Source of the DNA: Phascolomyces articulosus
Taxonomy: Eukaryota; Mucoromycota; Mucoromycetes; Mucorales; Lichtheimiaceae
Length of the DNA: 64,000 nt
Reading direction: 5' to 3'
Assembly: GCA_025677815.1 (NCBI GenBank)
Contig: JAIXMP010000006.1
Location: 744,001 to 808,000 of the forward strand
A program made the position numbers and the translations under genes. This document shows, piece after piece, positions 37,503-49,285 of the stretch. Every line of letters starts with the position of its first letter. The stretch's first letter is position 1. The notes under the pieces were generated by a model. That model was not told where the DNA came from and searched no databases. It saw only the letters and a list, made by a program, of their open reading frames with translations.

Positions 37503-38931
37503 AACTACCCTTGGAATGAAAAAACGCGAAATCGTATTTTGATCTTTTTTGCCCTCCATTCCTTTATGTTTCAATGTACTTCTTCATTCCTTTTTTTTTC
37601 CTACACTATTTTTTATTATACTCATTTTGTACTTTTTCTAATCTCATCTTTTTTTTCAAAATAACAAAAGACTTTTCTACTGGATATATAACTACAGGCC
37701 AGCTACCACAATTTTCCGCGTCTCCCTTCGGCAAGCAGTATCATAATTGGATATGCTGTGTTCAATAGAGCAGGTTCCTGGAAATAAAAAAATTGACCTA
37801 TTTAAAAGCTTGATATACCTGCACTTTATCCTTGCCCTTCTCTTTTCGATATATTCATCCAACAACAAAATAAGAATGGTATGAGCATCAACAACAGTAG
37901 TTAATGCTAGAATACATCATGCAACTTTAGTACAAGCAGCTGGAAACAGAGGATATAAAGTTTTATACCTACCACCTTACTCTCCATTCTTTAACCCTAT
38001 TGAATTGTTCTGATCAAAACTGAAGGCTGGTGTACGGCGCGAACATTTAACAGAAGACGATACATCGGCACCACGTATCATTGAACCTGCTAAGCAAGTA
38101 ACTTCGAAAAACTGTGAGGATTGGATATCACGTTCTAAATTTTTTTTTTTCCCCTGTGGATTTTAGTGATGTCATAACATTTTTTTGTCATTATTTATTT
38201 TCTGAATACATACGTGCAACTTATAGAAATTTATAAAAAAAAATCGAGGATAGTTATAATAAGATAAAATTTATTTAATAGTTATGGACGCAAAGATAAA
38301 ATCATCAAGGCACCAATCGGAAGATCAAAATAATTAGTGAGACGCAAAATTGAAATTACACATTGATATCTGGAAAATTACTCGCCACAATTTTATCTTC
38401 GGAACAAATGTAATCACTTTCCAGCAGCATGCCAGCACGTGCTGCCTGAAATTCTAATTTGGTGATGCTAATGTGGTAACTGTTTCTAAAGAACTTGACA
38501 AATAAATTCCCTACTCTTTTTGTAATGACAGCTACGTTTTTCGGCAGCCATTATGTATTATTATCAAAAATCCAATGTGTCACCATTAAATATCAAATGG
38601 GGATGGCATATGCATTTAATAATAAGGTTATCTTATACTGGCTGCGTTTCCTTGATAATAAATTCAGCAGATGATCGAATCAATATATGAACAACAACCA
38701 GAATGTATAGTTTAGCAGTAGCTTTAAATGAAACCAATATCGGATAGCATCAGTATGTAGATTTTGCCTACTTCATATCTCTCGGATTCTCACATTATTA
38801 TTTGCATGATTACAAAAAGGGAGTATTGGTAGCACCGTTCTTGTATTCTTTTTTCTGTTTCTTTTTCAGCGTCCTTCTTTATAGAAAAAAAAACCTTTTT
38901 TTCGATGTATTCTTTTTTTATATGCTGGGTT
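37503..38931. other. Intergenic region between element and right duplication arm
   Basis: AT-rich. Contains a DDE_3 transposase relic (37890-38140). No intact gene is seen, though short broken frames suggest further decayed mobile DNA. Confidence 0.5.
37890..38140 (+). pseudogene. DDE_3-type transposase C-terminal relic
   Basis: The plus strand reads IHHATLVQAAGNRGYKVLYL then PPYSPFFNPIELF, a TGA stop where Trp is usual, and SKLKAGVRREHLTEDD. This is the C-terminal part of an IS630/Tc1-type (DDE_3) transposase with the Glu of NPIE kept. The rest is missing or unreadable, so it is dead. The relic at 32880-33070 is the same region in opposite orientation. Confidence 0.7.
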
Positions 38932-39889
38932 CGTTATTGGGTTTAAACAATGGGCAGGATTATAATGGTCCATTTTCAGTGTTTTGACAACACTGCATTT
39001 AAAAAGTATAAAAAGCCTTGTGTAGAATACTCACTAATAACAATATCTTTTGTCTGTTGCCATATAACCGCCGCACCAAATGTTTTCTACTTTATTGATC
39101 CTTCTTTTTTTCCCTTATTTAAGTTGAAAAAAAAAAATAATACAAACACCCAGCACAAGCTGTTGTCTTTATATTAACATTCACAGAAGTTTATTGGATG
39201 AATTATGGTATGAACTCTTGAGAAGTATCAAAGCTAGGGTGGCTATCTTTTCTTTTAGGCGGTTTTAGAGTTTGGGCTTAGAATATTATTGTTTTGTGTA
39301 ATCGTGTTTCTGTATTGCACAAAGACGTGTAGATGGGCTTTTTCTTTCGTTTATTCTAACTATCTTGCTGCATGTTTTTACTACTATATTGCTACCTAGT
39401 CGTTCGACAGCAGTGAATCAAACATTCAACGCCATGATTAGAGGAATTTATACTATTCCAATTGATTTCTTTTCTAAATCGTCCACATATAAGCAAACAT
39501 AACTCAATATTTATTTATGATATGGGCTGACGATGATCTTTAAAGTTTTGGCTTAGCGACTTGAAATATGTCACACAAGTTTTAGTGAGAGAAAGGTATA
39601 TTTATAAAGAGTTTTTTTCTTCTGTTCTTGTTTACGTACTAAAAACACAACTTTTTCATTTTTCGTTTTCTATTTATCACTTTCGTTACTACTCTTTATC
39701 TGACAGAAAATTCTTAAGAGCGCGTATTTACTACCATTAAAAACCATCACCACTGTATACCCTCTTGCAATTTTTATAATAGTATCATTCGTTTCTTATT
39801 TATCTGTGAGTAAACACCTTCCTTTTTAATTTCTTTCTATGACCATTGAAACTAAATTGTCAAAACAATTTAATATAATCATAGAAACA

Positions 39890-41658
39890 ATGTATATCAC
39901 CTACGAGACGCCACAATATTTTGGGGATGGCGTGGTTGAACTCGTCCAATGTGTAAAACCACCCATAACAATCCCCAATGATTTGCTCAAACCAGACTTT
40001 ATGCCTACCAAACTTATTCGTATTTCTGATATGAAAGTAGTCGATGGATCTTGAGTCAACGAAGGTTACTGTGCATTATCGTATTCATGGAATCAAACTG
40101 GAAATATTTTACTTGATGAAAAAACTGGTAAATATAAACGAATCGATGGAGGTAAACACAAGAGTATTTCTTATGACAATAAGATTTATCCTGAAACAAT
40201 TATTTTCGATACAGGATACGTAGTATCTCTGAGTATCGGATTATTGAAAGAGGGAGACTGGAAAAAAATATTTATAGTTTTCAAGATCATGGAGTATAAC
40301 GATTACTACTTTACAACAGCCAAATACGTCAAATTTGAAGGCATCATTCAGCAGGTATGCAATGATTTCAACATCAAATATATATGGTGCGATCAACTAT
40401 GCATTAATCAAAACAACAAAAAAGAGAAACAACATGAAATACGCAACATGCATCATATATACGAAAATGCTTATTGCACCGTTGCACTTGTACCTGAATA
40501 TAGTATTAGTTATGTTTTACATGCAAGACTTCAACAATATTTCAAACGCCTGTGGACTTTAGAAGAAGCAATAAAGTCAAAAAGATTATTATTTGTCGGA
40601 AAGGATAAACATGAATGGGGAGACGATATTATTGGTACAACAATAGGTCATTTAACAAAATCATCTTCTGAACTAAACGTCTCGCAAATTCTATACCATG
40701 CACATCAACGATCAAGCACCAATGAACACGACCGTGTCTTTGCTCTTATCCACCTTTTCCCAGAATTCATTGACCATAAAGACGAGCCTCAATCATTCAA
40801 AAAGTTAATAATTCGACATTTTTGTAAACTTTTCTCGACCAAAAATTGTATCAACAAGATCCGCATCGATTATAGCCAACCATTGGAAAACTTGATGATT
40901 CGATTTTATGGTCTTTTAGCAAAAAAAGACATCAGCATTTTGTTTTTTAGAAATATAGTGGGTTTTTATAAATCAACAATCCAAGAATACAAGTTTTTGC
41001 CATCATGGACTGGTGTTAATGGTAGACACTTAACATATGATATAACGACCTCATTTCAAAATTACGGTATAATTGGAAAAACCATGCATGTTACTGCTAC
41101 TTATTATGCTCCATCCATCGACAATGACAAATTAACTATAAGAGAAGAAGACATACCGACAATTCCTGACTATATCAACAATGCTCTTGATAAACGAAAA
41201 TATCATTTGTTTATACTTGTTCAACTATCTAAAGCAAAAGAAATGAAAAAAATCGATTTGGGTATTAATGGCTATTGGAGATCTGGTAGAAAACCAAGTT
41301 TCGATAAAATCTCTAAAAAACTTCAACAATTGTCAAGATTCATGGAGATAAAAAAGGAAAACTTGTGTTGGTGTCACATAGAAAGTGATGATTATCAAAT
41401 GGCTACAAGAATATATTTTGATAATTTAACAGATAGTTTGGATGACCCTTCTGCACAATATGTCATCCTTTCTGAAATTTTGTTTAAATATTATAAAAAT
41501 TTAGAATCTTATATGTGGTACTTCCCAGTAGTAAAAAAAAACAAGGAGAAGAATATTATAAAGCTATTGGATGTTGTAAAATAGAAAGCAATGAAGATTT
41601 TTTCTCTGGCTGTAATTTACCCAAAGAAACATTTTTAAATCAAATAAAAATTAAATAA
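39890..41658 (+). pseudogene. HET-domain protein, decayed second copy
   Basis: Homologous over its whole length to the intact copy at 15424-17148, starting MYITYETPQY. HET motifs persist (LSYSW, IKYIWCDQLCINQ, EIRNMHHIYENAYCTVAL, RLWTLEE). Two clear lesions: an in-frame TGA at 40052-40054, ahead of the HET core where the intact copy has Gln, and a one-base slip in a run of nine A (41533-41541) that cuts the last 30 or so codons out of frame. The rest of the frame is open, so decay seems modest relative to the divergence of the arms. A shortened product from an internal ATG near 40244 cannot be excluded. Confidence 0.85.
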
Positions 41659-41765
41659 TTTACGTAATTAATTAAATTCATGTTCATTTTTAAAATATCA
41701 CAACTCAAAATACAGCAAAATATATACCATGATTTTTCAGTTAATTGTAATACGTTTAATAAATA

Positions 41766-41977
41766 AATATGTTCGTCAATGGTTGGAGGGAGCTCTTAAT
41801 GAAAATCCAGATGAAGTCAACAACTACACGTTAGGAATAGTCGAGTTTTGAGCTAGCATGCATTTGGTATTGATTTTTTTCTTTGAATCATAGATGGACT
41901 GATTCAAGCAACATCAAGAGCCAACTTTGCAACACATCTGGCTAGCACAATGTCGCAGCGAATATCTAAAATAAATT
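41766..41977 (+). pseudogene. Broken coding remnant downstream of the HET copies
   Basis: The plus strand reads VRQWLEGALNENPDEVNNY TLGIVE, then after about 45 noncoding bases and an ATAG acceptor-like site, GLIQATSRANFATHLASTMS. The left arm has the same two pieces (around 15230-15290 and 11390-11490, minus strand) with a proper GT after GTCGAG but other breaks; the LINE inserted in the intervening intron-like part. No family recognised. It was probably an exon pair of a gene carried along with the HET segment. Confidence 0.4.
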
Positions 41978-42018
41978 GCCTAAGATTTGTTCATCATTGT
42001 CACCATTTTAGACGCATT

Positions 42019-43047
42019 GTAATTAAACAAGAAGAAGATAATAAAAATCTAATGGTTACAAATAACATAGTGGTGTTTCTCCATCATGTAGCCTAAACTA
42101 TCCCTGCAGTAGAACGCTTAAGTCTTAAGCTTTTAAAAGTGCTACTACGTACTACTGAGAACAGTATCAAGATTGAGTTATTATTAGAACGATAAAGACA
42201 TTTCCTCCTTTTTTTCTCACATATTTCAAATCCTGAACCTTCCGATAATAGCTCATCAATAAGAATAATATGATTACAAGTATCCAAGCAACATGATGTT
42301 ACCATTATGGTGATGATTCTCACGTGCAAGGAGGCGTCAAATAAGAAAACAAGCATATAACAATAAAAAAATTACTTAAGGTGTCTCGTTGGAAATGGAT
42401 CGAATAAAGAATCTCGGATATACGTAGTAGCAACAGAGTATACTAATCCTCCATGCCTGATACCCAGATAACAAGCTGATGAACCTACGTACGTATTACT
42501 GAAATGTGGAAAAGTAATTGTTGTTGCTGTAGAATTCCAAATTGAAATTCGGTACAGGTTGAATATTTATGATGGGGCTTGCTATTTGATGATTTTGAGC
42601 CATTATCGCGTGTTGACAAATCGTTATTATTTTTATTCTTCCATAGCATTAACTATATAGTTATACTCCCGAATGTTACAAAACCTTACCTAATGCAACA
42701 AAGTTCGTGGAATTATCAAAGTGCAAAAAGCGAGGGTTGACTGTATCAATGATGATGATGATGGATCTCAGTCCACTTGATGCATTATGCCATAGTAATC
42801 CCTATATCATGGGATACCTCATATTACTCTTTAAATTATGTAATACAAATGAGTTGCCAAACTACTGAATTGACATTTGATTTCTGGATATGTTTTATGC
42901 CAAGGTTTGGATTTTGTAGGGCTCAGCTGGTGTTTATAAGTCAGAACAGATAAAAATTACGCAGGCATAAAACAACCTATTTTTCTTCCTTTCTATCTCT
43001 CACACATATACATACATACACATACATATATACCTTTCAATAGTAGA
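42019..43047. other. Intergenic region upstream of CHMP1 gene
   Basis: AT-rich, with a repeat relic at 42655-42751. The last 100 bases (CA/TA-rich, 43005-43030) precede the CHMP1 start. No other gene seen. Confidence 0.5.
42655..42751 (+). repeat. Dispersed repeat, inverted copy of 19935-20050
   Basis: Ends in AAAAAGCGAGGGTTGACTGTA, matching reversed TACAGTCAACCCTCGC type ends. It shares CCTTACCTAATGCAACAAA and CTCCCGAATGTT-like stretches with the left copy. Confidence 0.6.
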
Positions 43048-43717
43048 ATGAGTGGTCTTGAAAGTAAATGTTCAATCTTGTTTTTAAAATAAATCATTCC
43101 CGGGTCAACGTTTTTACTGATAAAATATTTCTTTTCCTCTTTTTTATATTATTGTAGAGAATTTGTTTCAATTAAAGGTATGTTAAAAAAGGGGGAGTGA
43201 ATTGTTATTATTGAGGGAGAGAAAAAAAAAGCTTGGCAATCAATATCAAGGAATAGGTAGCTCACACCATGGTTCCCTCCATGGATATATATAGTTCACA
43301 GCAAAACAATTAAATAAACAATCTAAACGATGTCAAAAGGACGAAGGTGTTGAAAAAGCAAAGTTGAAAAAGGTTAGTTATCTATCTACATAACAAGGAG
43401 AGAAAAACTATATATTCAATGTGAAATATGTATCTATAGGCGATACAAGATGGTAATATGGAAGGAGCACGCATCTACGCGTCTAATGCCATTCGAAAAA
43501 AGAATGAATCGTTAAATTTACTTCGTTTGTCGTCTCGGATTGATGCTGTCGCAAGTCGAGTACAAACTGCAGTGACTATGCGCAAGGTATATTTATAAAT
43601 ATATATAAGAGTTTTCGTTTCATATGGACCCGATGGTGAAACTTTTTTAAAGGGGAGGGATAATCCAACGAAAAAAAAAAAGGAGAAGGATGGTTTTTTT
43701 TTGTATTCTTATTCATT

Positions 43718-43753
<36 letters not shown>

Positions 43754-44256
43754 TGACGACTTCTATGGCCAGTGTAGTAAAAGGAATGGACCGAGCAATG
43801 GAATCAATGAATCTTGAAAAGGTAAAAAGAAGGATAGAGAGATCGGCTTTCAATGATCTTTTTTTGGATAGATAAAAAAAAAAGGTGTTGTTTGCGAGCT
43901 CAAAGATAAATTTTGATCTACCATAAGGATGAAACATGGGAAACAAAAGTTTTCACTAACAAAAAAAAACGGAATAATATTAGATATCGATGGTGATGGA
44001 TAAATTTGAATCACAATTTGAAGATTTGGATGTTCAAACAGAATATATGGAAGGTGCTATGGCAGGCACCACGACCATGACAACACCTCAAAATGAAGTA
44101 GAAACATTGATGCAACAAGTAGCAGATGAACATGGATTGGAATTGAACCAAGAATTAGGTCAATTGGAACCAAGCAAAACATTAGGTGAAACAAAACAAA
44201 AGGAACGGGATGAGGATGCTTTATTGACAGAACGTTTGAAGGCATTACGACAATAA
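43048..44256 (+). CDS. DID2: ESCRT-III-associated protein CHMP1/Did2 (Vps46), 6 exons
   Basis: Exons 43048-43063, 43158-43177, 43295-43372, 43440-43586, 43753-43821, 43984-44256; 200 residues, the usual length for the family. The first two exons are only 16 and 20 bases; joined they read MSGLEKNLFQLK, followed by [13 protein letters not shown], the CHMP1 start. Then [19 protein letters not shown] and [12 protein letters not shown], with an acidic C-terminal half. The end [13 protein letters not shown] is a MIT-interacting motif (Leu-x3-Leu pattern) for binding Vps4-type ATPases. The protein recruits Vps4 to disassemble ESCRT-III at endosomes. A TA microsatellite fills the end of intron 4. First gene of a plus-strand cluster. 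Confidence 0.95.
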
Positions 44257-44948
44257 TAATCCTTTTTTTTTATTATGTTTGGGATTATAAATATATCACA
44301 TATTCTATCACAATGTGAATGATGCCAATGTTTTGATTAAAATAATATAATTTGTATATGGACTTAATATCCCCCACCCCTTTTATTTTCAGAAATAAAT
44401 CATTCGATTTGATGATAAACGTTTCAAGCATGAATGACAGAAAAAAAGGGCAAAGGGAGAGATAAAATGGATTGTTTTTTTTTTTTTTTTGAAAGGAGGG
44501 CAATGTGATGTTGATAATAAAGGTAAGTCGACTCCTTATTAAAAGATTAATTTTAACATTTTCTTCTTATGTCACATATTCTCCCTTTCCTTCCTTCTTT
44601 CTTCTATTATTATAGTTTGATAGATACTTTAGTGGCAAATTATAAAACCGCCTTTTTCTTCTTCATAAATCTCCCTTTCTTCTTACTTCTTCTGTCTTTA
44701 TTACAACTGACTAACTATATCAAATAAAAAGTATAAAAGTATAAAAACTTATTTTACTTTTAAATCAACATCCCCCCCTTTATTGGCATGTAAACCCTAA
44801 TCCTGGTTCTTAAACTTGGCGTTTTTTCTAATTTTTTCTTTCTTTTTTCTTTTCCTCTTATTTTCTTTTTCTGATACATCTAATCCCATCTAGCAACAAA
44901 TTTAATACAACAATAACAACAACATAGATTATATATAAAAGAGGCTTC
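44257..44948. other. Intergenic region between CHMP1 and unknown gene
   Basis: AT-rich with T/C-rich tracts; probably the 3' end of CHMP1 and the promoter of the next gene. Nothing else seen. Confidence 0.5.
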
Positions 44949-45849
44949 ATGACGACACCTTTCAGAATTGATACTGATAACTGGAAGCCTTTATCCACCA
45001 CTGATTCTTTTTCAGAAGACCTTATTCGACAATTTGATTTAAAACGAGCATTACTTCATTCTAGTCATGTACGCTGAAAACTAAATAAGTATACAATAAA
45101 AGGGGGGGGGAGAAGAAAAAGAGCTTACAAAAAAATTCTATTCTCTATATATATAGGATCAAGACAAAGATAATTCCAATCATGTTATTATTCAACAGAA
45201 AGATATCACTATGGTTGAAAATGTCAATGATATAGATGATGGCGATAATAATGAACCAGTGACATTGACCAATAGAAAAGATCCATTAAAGTATACGTTC
45301 CTGAATGATCTACCGCCACTCTCATCAACGGAGGAAGCAGCTATCGTTGTCGGCGACAGGAGTTACAATAATATAGATGCAACAACAACTTCATTCAGGG
45401 GTCAACCGAGTACTCATAATAATGAACCTAGTAACACAATCATGAAAAAGCAGCAGCAACAGCAACAACAAATATCCAACAACAATCGAAATTTATTACG
45501 TAAATCATCTCAATTCTTTCGACAACATTTCATGAAAATCAAAACAAATCATTCTCATTATTATTATAGAAAAGAATCTCCTGTTCCATCTACCATTACC
45601 ACCACAGATGGTTCATCAGTAGAACCTAATCATCACATGGTGCTTCAATATCCTCCTAGACCATTACACTATTCTTCCGATATTCATCCACCTGCTGATA
45701 AAGAAGCAAAACGACGATCATTACCTACCTTTGGTAGTAATAGTAATACCGCGACAACAACAATGAAAAGAAAACAACAAAGACCGAATTCGTATCAACT
45801 CGATAAACGCAGGTCTTCATTTATATTTCGTAATTTATTAAAACAATGA
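44949..45849 (+). CDS. Gln-rich, C-terminally basic protein of unknown function, 2 exons
   Basis: Exon 1 44949-45068, exon 2 45157-45849; 270 residues, phase-0 junction (CAT|GTACGC .. ATAG|GATCAA). The N-terminal third is acidic (DIDDGDNNEP). A poly-Gln run lies at about residues 130-137 and is followed by basic, Arg/Lys-rich segments (LLRKSSQFFRQHFMKIK, KEAKRRSLPTFG, DKRRSSFIFRNLLKQ). RRSLP and KRRSS resemble basophilic kinase target sites. No membrane segment or known domain is recognised. It sits between CHMP1 and TVP18 in the same orientation, which says little about function. The first ATG of the frame was chosen. Confidence 0.65.
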
Positions 45850-46192
45850 AATGATGATTATTTTTATTCGATGTTATTTGTTACACAATAGCTGCCTTTT
45901 TGTATTGTTTTCAAGTGGAGCCCAAACAGAGGTTCCGTGTGTGTATGTGTGTTGGTTTTGATTGTTTAATCTTTTCTATATAGCAAAAATAATGTTGGGT
46001 CCCCTTTTTTCCTCTTGGCGGGTTCGTTTTGAAAGGTTTAATAAGAATAAGAGAATTGAACATCATCTTTTTTTTTTCTATTTTTCTTTCGTTTTTCCCT
46101 CACTTTTTTTTTTCTTCCTTTTTCCCGTTTTTGGATCTTTCACAAGTAAATTTGTAAATTTATATCAATATTTTCCTCTTATATAATCAGCC
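45850..46192. other. Intergenic region upstream of TVP18
   Basis: 343 bases, T/C-rich shortly before the TVP18 start. No feature beyond likely promoter. Confidence 0.5.
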
Positions 46193-47687
46193 ATGGGTTT
46201 ATGTGACGAAGTAACTTCAAAGAACTTTTCTCTCTATGGTCAGTGGTACGTACAACTTTTATACAGATAGTTCCTTTACAAAAGTAAAAATAAAAAATAA
46301 AAAATAAGAGAGATGATAAAGTGTGTGGGTTTGTTTTAAGAGCCAAGACTTTTTATTGCTTGTTGCTGATAATTACTATTATTATTATTTTCCTCTTTTG
46401 CGTTTTTCCGTTAAACTCTCTATGGAATGATAAACTTTATGGATTGAATAATTGGATGATATTGATGATGATATATCGTATATATTTATTTCACAATCAG
46501 GCTCGGTCTTATATCAGTTGCTTGTAAGTTGAGAAAGTAAAGAGGTTGGATGATATATATACTAAAGATACACACGCGCCATTGCATAATTTTTTTTCAG
46601 TGTTGATTGCTTTAGGCATTGTCGGATTCGTGTCTCATATTGTATTTAGCATTGTCGGCTGGTAAGTAGCGAAATTGGGATATTAAAAAAATCAACGTGT
46701 GTGTGTGGCTGCGGGTGGAACCCTATTTTTTTTCACGGAAAAACAGTCGGACCATGTCATTCCATCGGATAGGTTGCTATTGTTGTTGATGTATATGCAT
46801 CAGTATTACATCATCATCATCATCATTCTATATGATGTATAAAAATGGGACAAGTCATAGTAACACGATATTATTCTATAGGGTACTTGCATTGATCTTA
46901 CTCTTTGTTGAAATTCCATTATGTTTAAAGGTAAAAGATTACCCAAGCGTATGAAATCTTGGCGTTTATGTTGCGGGATGAAAAAAAAAAAACTCTATTC
47001 TGACTTTATCTCATTCTTTATATGATCTTATAGTGCTGCCCCACCAGTCCAAAATTGTATGTTTGAACTCCAACTAACGTATGCGCATGTATGATAATAG
47101 ATTTAACATTATCTTCTCTCTCTTTCTTTTTTTTTATATACATATAGTGATGGCTTTATTACACATTTTGAAAATTGTTGGTTCCGAGCAACCATGTACT
47201 TGGTGTAAGTATATATATATAAGATTGATAAGGATAATGAAGGGAAGGAAAAGAAAGAAAAACAAGAAAGAAAGGGATAAAGGATCTAAAAGAGAATTGT
47301 AAATTACTTTAGGTTCTCGGTTGTCATGTTCCTGTCCAACTTGATTAACACGGGTCCATTGATCGCAGCTGCTGTTTCTTTGTTATTAGCTGCTATTTGT
47401 TATGGTAAGGAGACGGAAGAAAGGGGATGAATCTATATATAATAATAATAATAGAAAGGATTTATGAGAAGGAAGAAAAGGGATATTCATTATGATGGCC
47501 ATTATTATAATTATAATTATTTAGGTGCCGGTGCTGCAACTGGACAAAGTTTTGCTAGTTCAAAGTAAGTTAATCACCCATATGTGCAGCAATGATAATG
47601 ATTATGCGATGTAAGGGATTTATTTTAACATACTTTATTATTATGATTAGGTATCTTGGTGGAACAGGTGTGGATAATGTTGTGTAA
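46193..47687 (+). CDS. TVP18: Golgi membrane protein Tvp18, 9 exons
   Basis: Exons 46193-46245, 46501-46523, 46601-46661, 46882-46930, 47034-47056, 47148-47204, 47313-47404, 47525-47564, 47651-47687; 144 residues. Exons 2 and 5 are 23-base micro-exons; without exon 2 the conserved start cannot be joined. The product begins with NFSLYGQWLGLISVA, a Tvp18 hallmark, and has four hydrophobic spans (around ALLIALGIVGFVSHIVF, VLALILLFVEIPLCL, FRATMYLVFSVVMFL, and PLIAAAVSLLLAAICY). The short tail ends DNVV. The family consists of small Tlg2-vesicle/Golgi membrane proteins of uncertain function. The yeast protein is slightly longer. All eight junctions are in phase. Confidence 0.92.
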
Positions 47688-48029
47688 ATTGTTTGTTGTT
47701 GTATACTCTATCTCTCTATTATAATACTGTGTGTAGTAGAAAAAGCACATTTCTCTCTCTTTTACTCTTATATTTCTCTCTATATATAAAAATCTATCAA
47801 AATTTATATAATACAAAAGGGAGCTTCTCCCCTATAAACTAAAACGAAATAAATATGAACAAGGGATCGGGATTAGTATATAAAAGTGGATGAATTGGAT
47901 GGAGTTGTTACTTGATTACTTTTGTATAAATCAAGTTTTTTTTTCTTATAAAAAGCGTACAATTCTATTTCAATTTCCTTTTTCTTGTTCTTTACTTCTT
48001 TTTTTTACAACACTTTTTAATTCAAAACT
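47688..48029. other. Intergenic region upstream of tropomyosin
   Basis: 342 bases. Pyrimidine-rich near 47950-48010, just before the tropomyosin start. Nothing else seen. Confidence 0.5.
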
Positions 48030-48633
48030 ATGGAAAAATTTAAAGAGGTAAGAATATTTGACATACAGATGATAAACAATGGGTTGGCATTTCGTGTAAC
48101 AAAAAAAGATAACTCAAAGTTTATTTTACTTTATTATTATTTAGAAACTTACATCGTTGCGTGGTGAAGTCGAAGCAGCCAATACTCGCGCAGATGAAGC
48201 GGAAGCTCGAGTAAAACAATTGGAAACTGAACATACTCAAAAAGAACATGAAATGAGTTCGTTGGAATCACGCGTTAAGCTTTTACAAGAGCAATTAGAT
48301 AAGGCTGAAGCTGATTTTAAAGAAGCTTCACAAAAGTAAGTATTGTTTATCATTCAGTGAGGGTGGGGGAAAATATGGATATGTTTGATCGAGTAATACA
48401 ACTCTATATCTATCTCTTGATATTAACCTATTTAACCACACTTATTTCATTTATCTATCGATTTCTATAGTTTCCGTGAAGCCGATCTTCGAGCTGAACA
48501 ATTTGAAAAGAAATCAAATAATTTGCAACAAGAACTGGAATCCATGGAAGCAAAACATGAAGAAATGAATCAAAAATATCAAGCTGCTAAAGCTGAAATG
48601 GATGATCTTGAACGTCAATTGGAAGGTGTTTAA
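48030..48633 (+). CDS. Tropomyosin, unusually short form, 3 exons
   Basis: Exons 48030-48047, 48145-48335, 48471-48633; 123 residues. The whole protein is one charged coiled coil. It starts MEKFKEKLTSLRGEVEAAN, then ARVKQLETEHTQKE, LESRVKLLQEQLDKAEADF, NFREADLRAEQFEKK and DDLERQLEGV, all close to fungal tropomyosin. Tropomyosin wraps formin-built actin cables. Usual fungal forms are about 161 residues (four actin periods of about 40). This one fits three periods, with an internal period absent just before LESRVKLL. The intron at 48336-48470 holds no exon-like sequence, so the short form is what the DNA shows, unless an alternative exon was missed. Confidence 0.9.
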
Positions 48634-49285
48634 AAGTCCTCACTTATTCATAGGCCATACTATCCCGTCGAATATATCCGTTTTTTTTTCTTGTTGCAAG
48701 CACGAGCTTTCTCCCTTCCCTTTTACAAACCCCCACTCCCTCTTAACTCATCAACATAACACGCTTTTTTATCTCCCTTGAACCTCAAAAATAAAGTCCG
48801 ATTTTTCTTCTTGGTTTATAACAGTTGGATGAATTTCAAGTGAGAAAAAATGCGTTATTATTATTCACCTATGGTTTACTTTGTTTATACACAGACATAA
48901 ATAATCACACGAGAATATATTTGAACTGAGAGGAAAAGAGTTATTCCCCGCATGACGCCTATGTGCGTAAGCTTGCGCAATCAAAAATCATCAAATAAAA
49001 ACTCCACTCTGGTTTTTTTTTTTTTGTGTAAGGTAATACCCCACTTTTGCATATTTGAAACTTGACTCTCATAAATTTGATTTTTGTTAAAAAAGACTTG
49101 TTCTTCTTTCTTTCTTATACTCCTCTTTTTCTATTACTATTTACTGATACGAGAGTTATTATTATTATTATTACTTCTACGATTTTATCATACTTCTTCT
49201 AAATCCCCTTTATTCATCAATTCTTCCTTACTAACTTTCCCCTCTTTCAATTGGCTCCTTCTTTACTCCCTCCCCCCTCCCAAAT
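48634..49285. other. Intergenic region between tropomyosin and DUF202 genes
   Basis: AT-rich, with T/C-rich tracts before 49285. No further feature supported. Confidence 0.5.

Larger units (their letters stand above)
38932..42018 (+). repeat. Right arm of inverted duplication carrying the broken HET copy
   Basis: Plus-strand counterpart of 11358-18695 read on the minus strand. It begins at CGTTATTGGGTTTAAAC and ends at CACCATTTTAGACGCA. It lacks the LINE, SINE and MITE found in the left arm, so it preserves the empty sites. Confidence 0.85.

Noticed and set aside
46321..46527. 68-codon frame between TVP18 exons 1 and 2
   Set aside because: Lies in intron 1; only its last 23 bases are used as exon 2, in another reading context.
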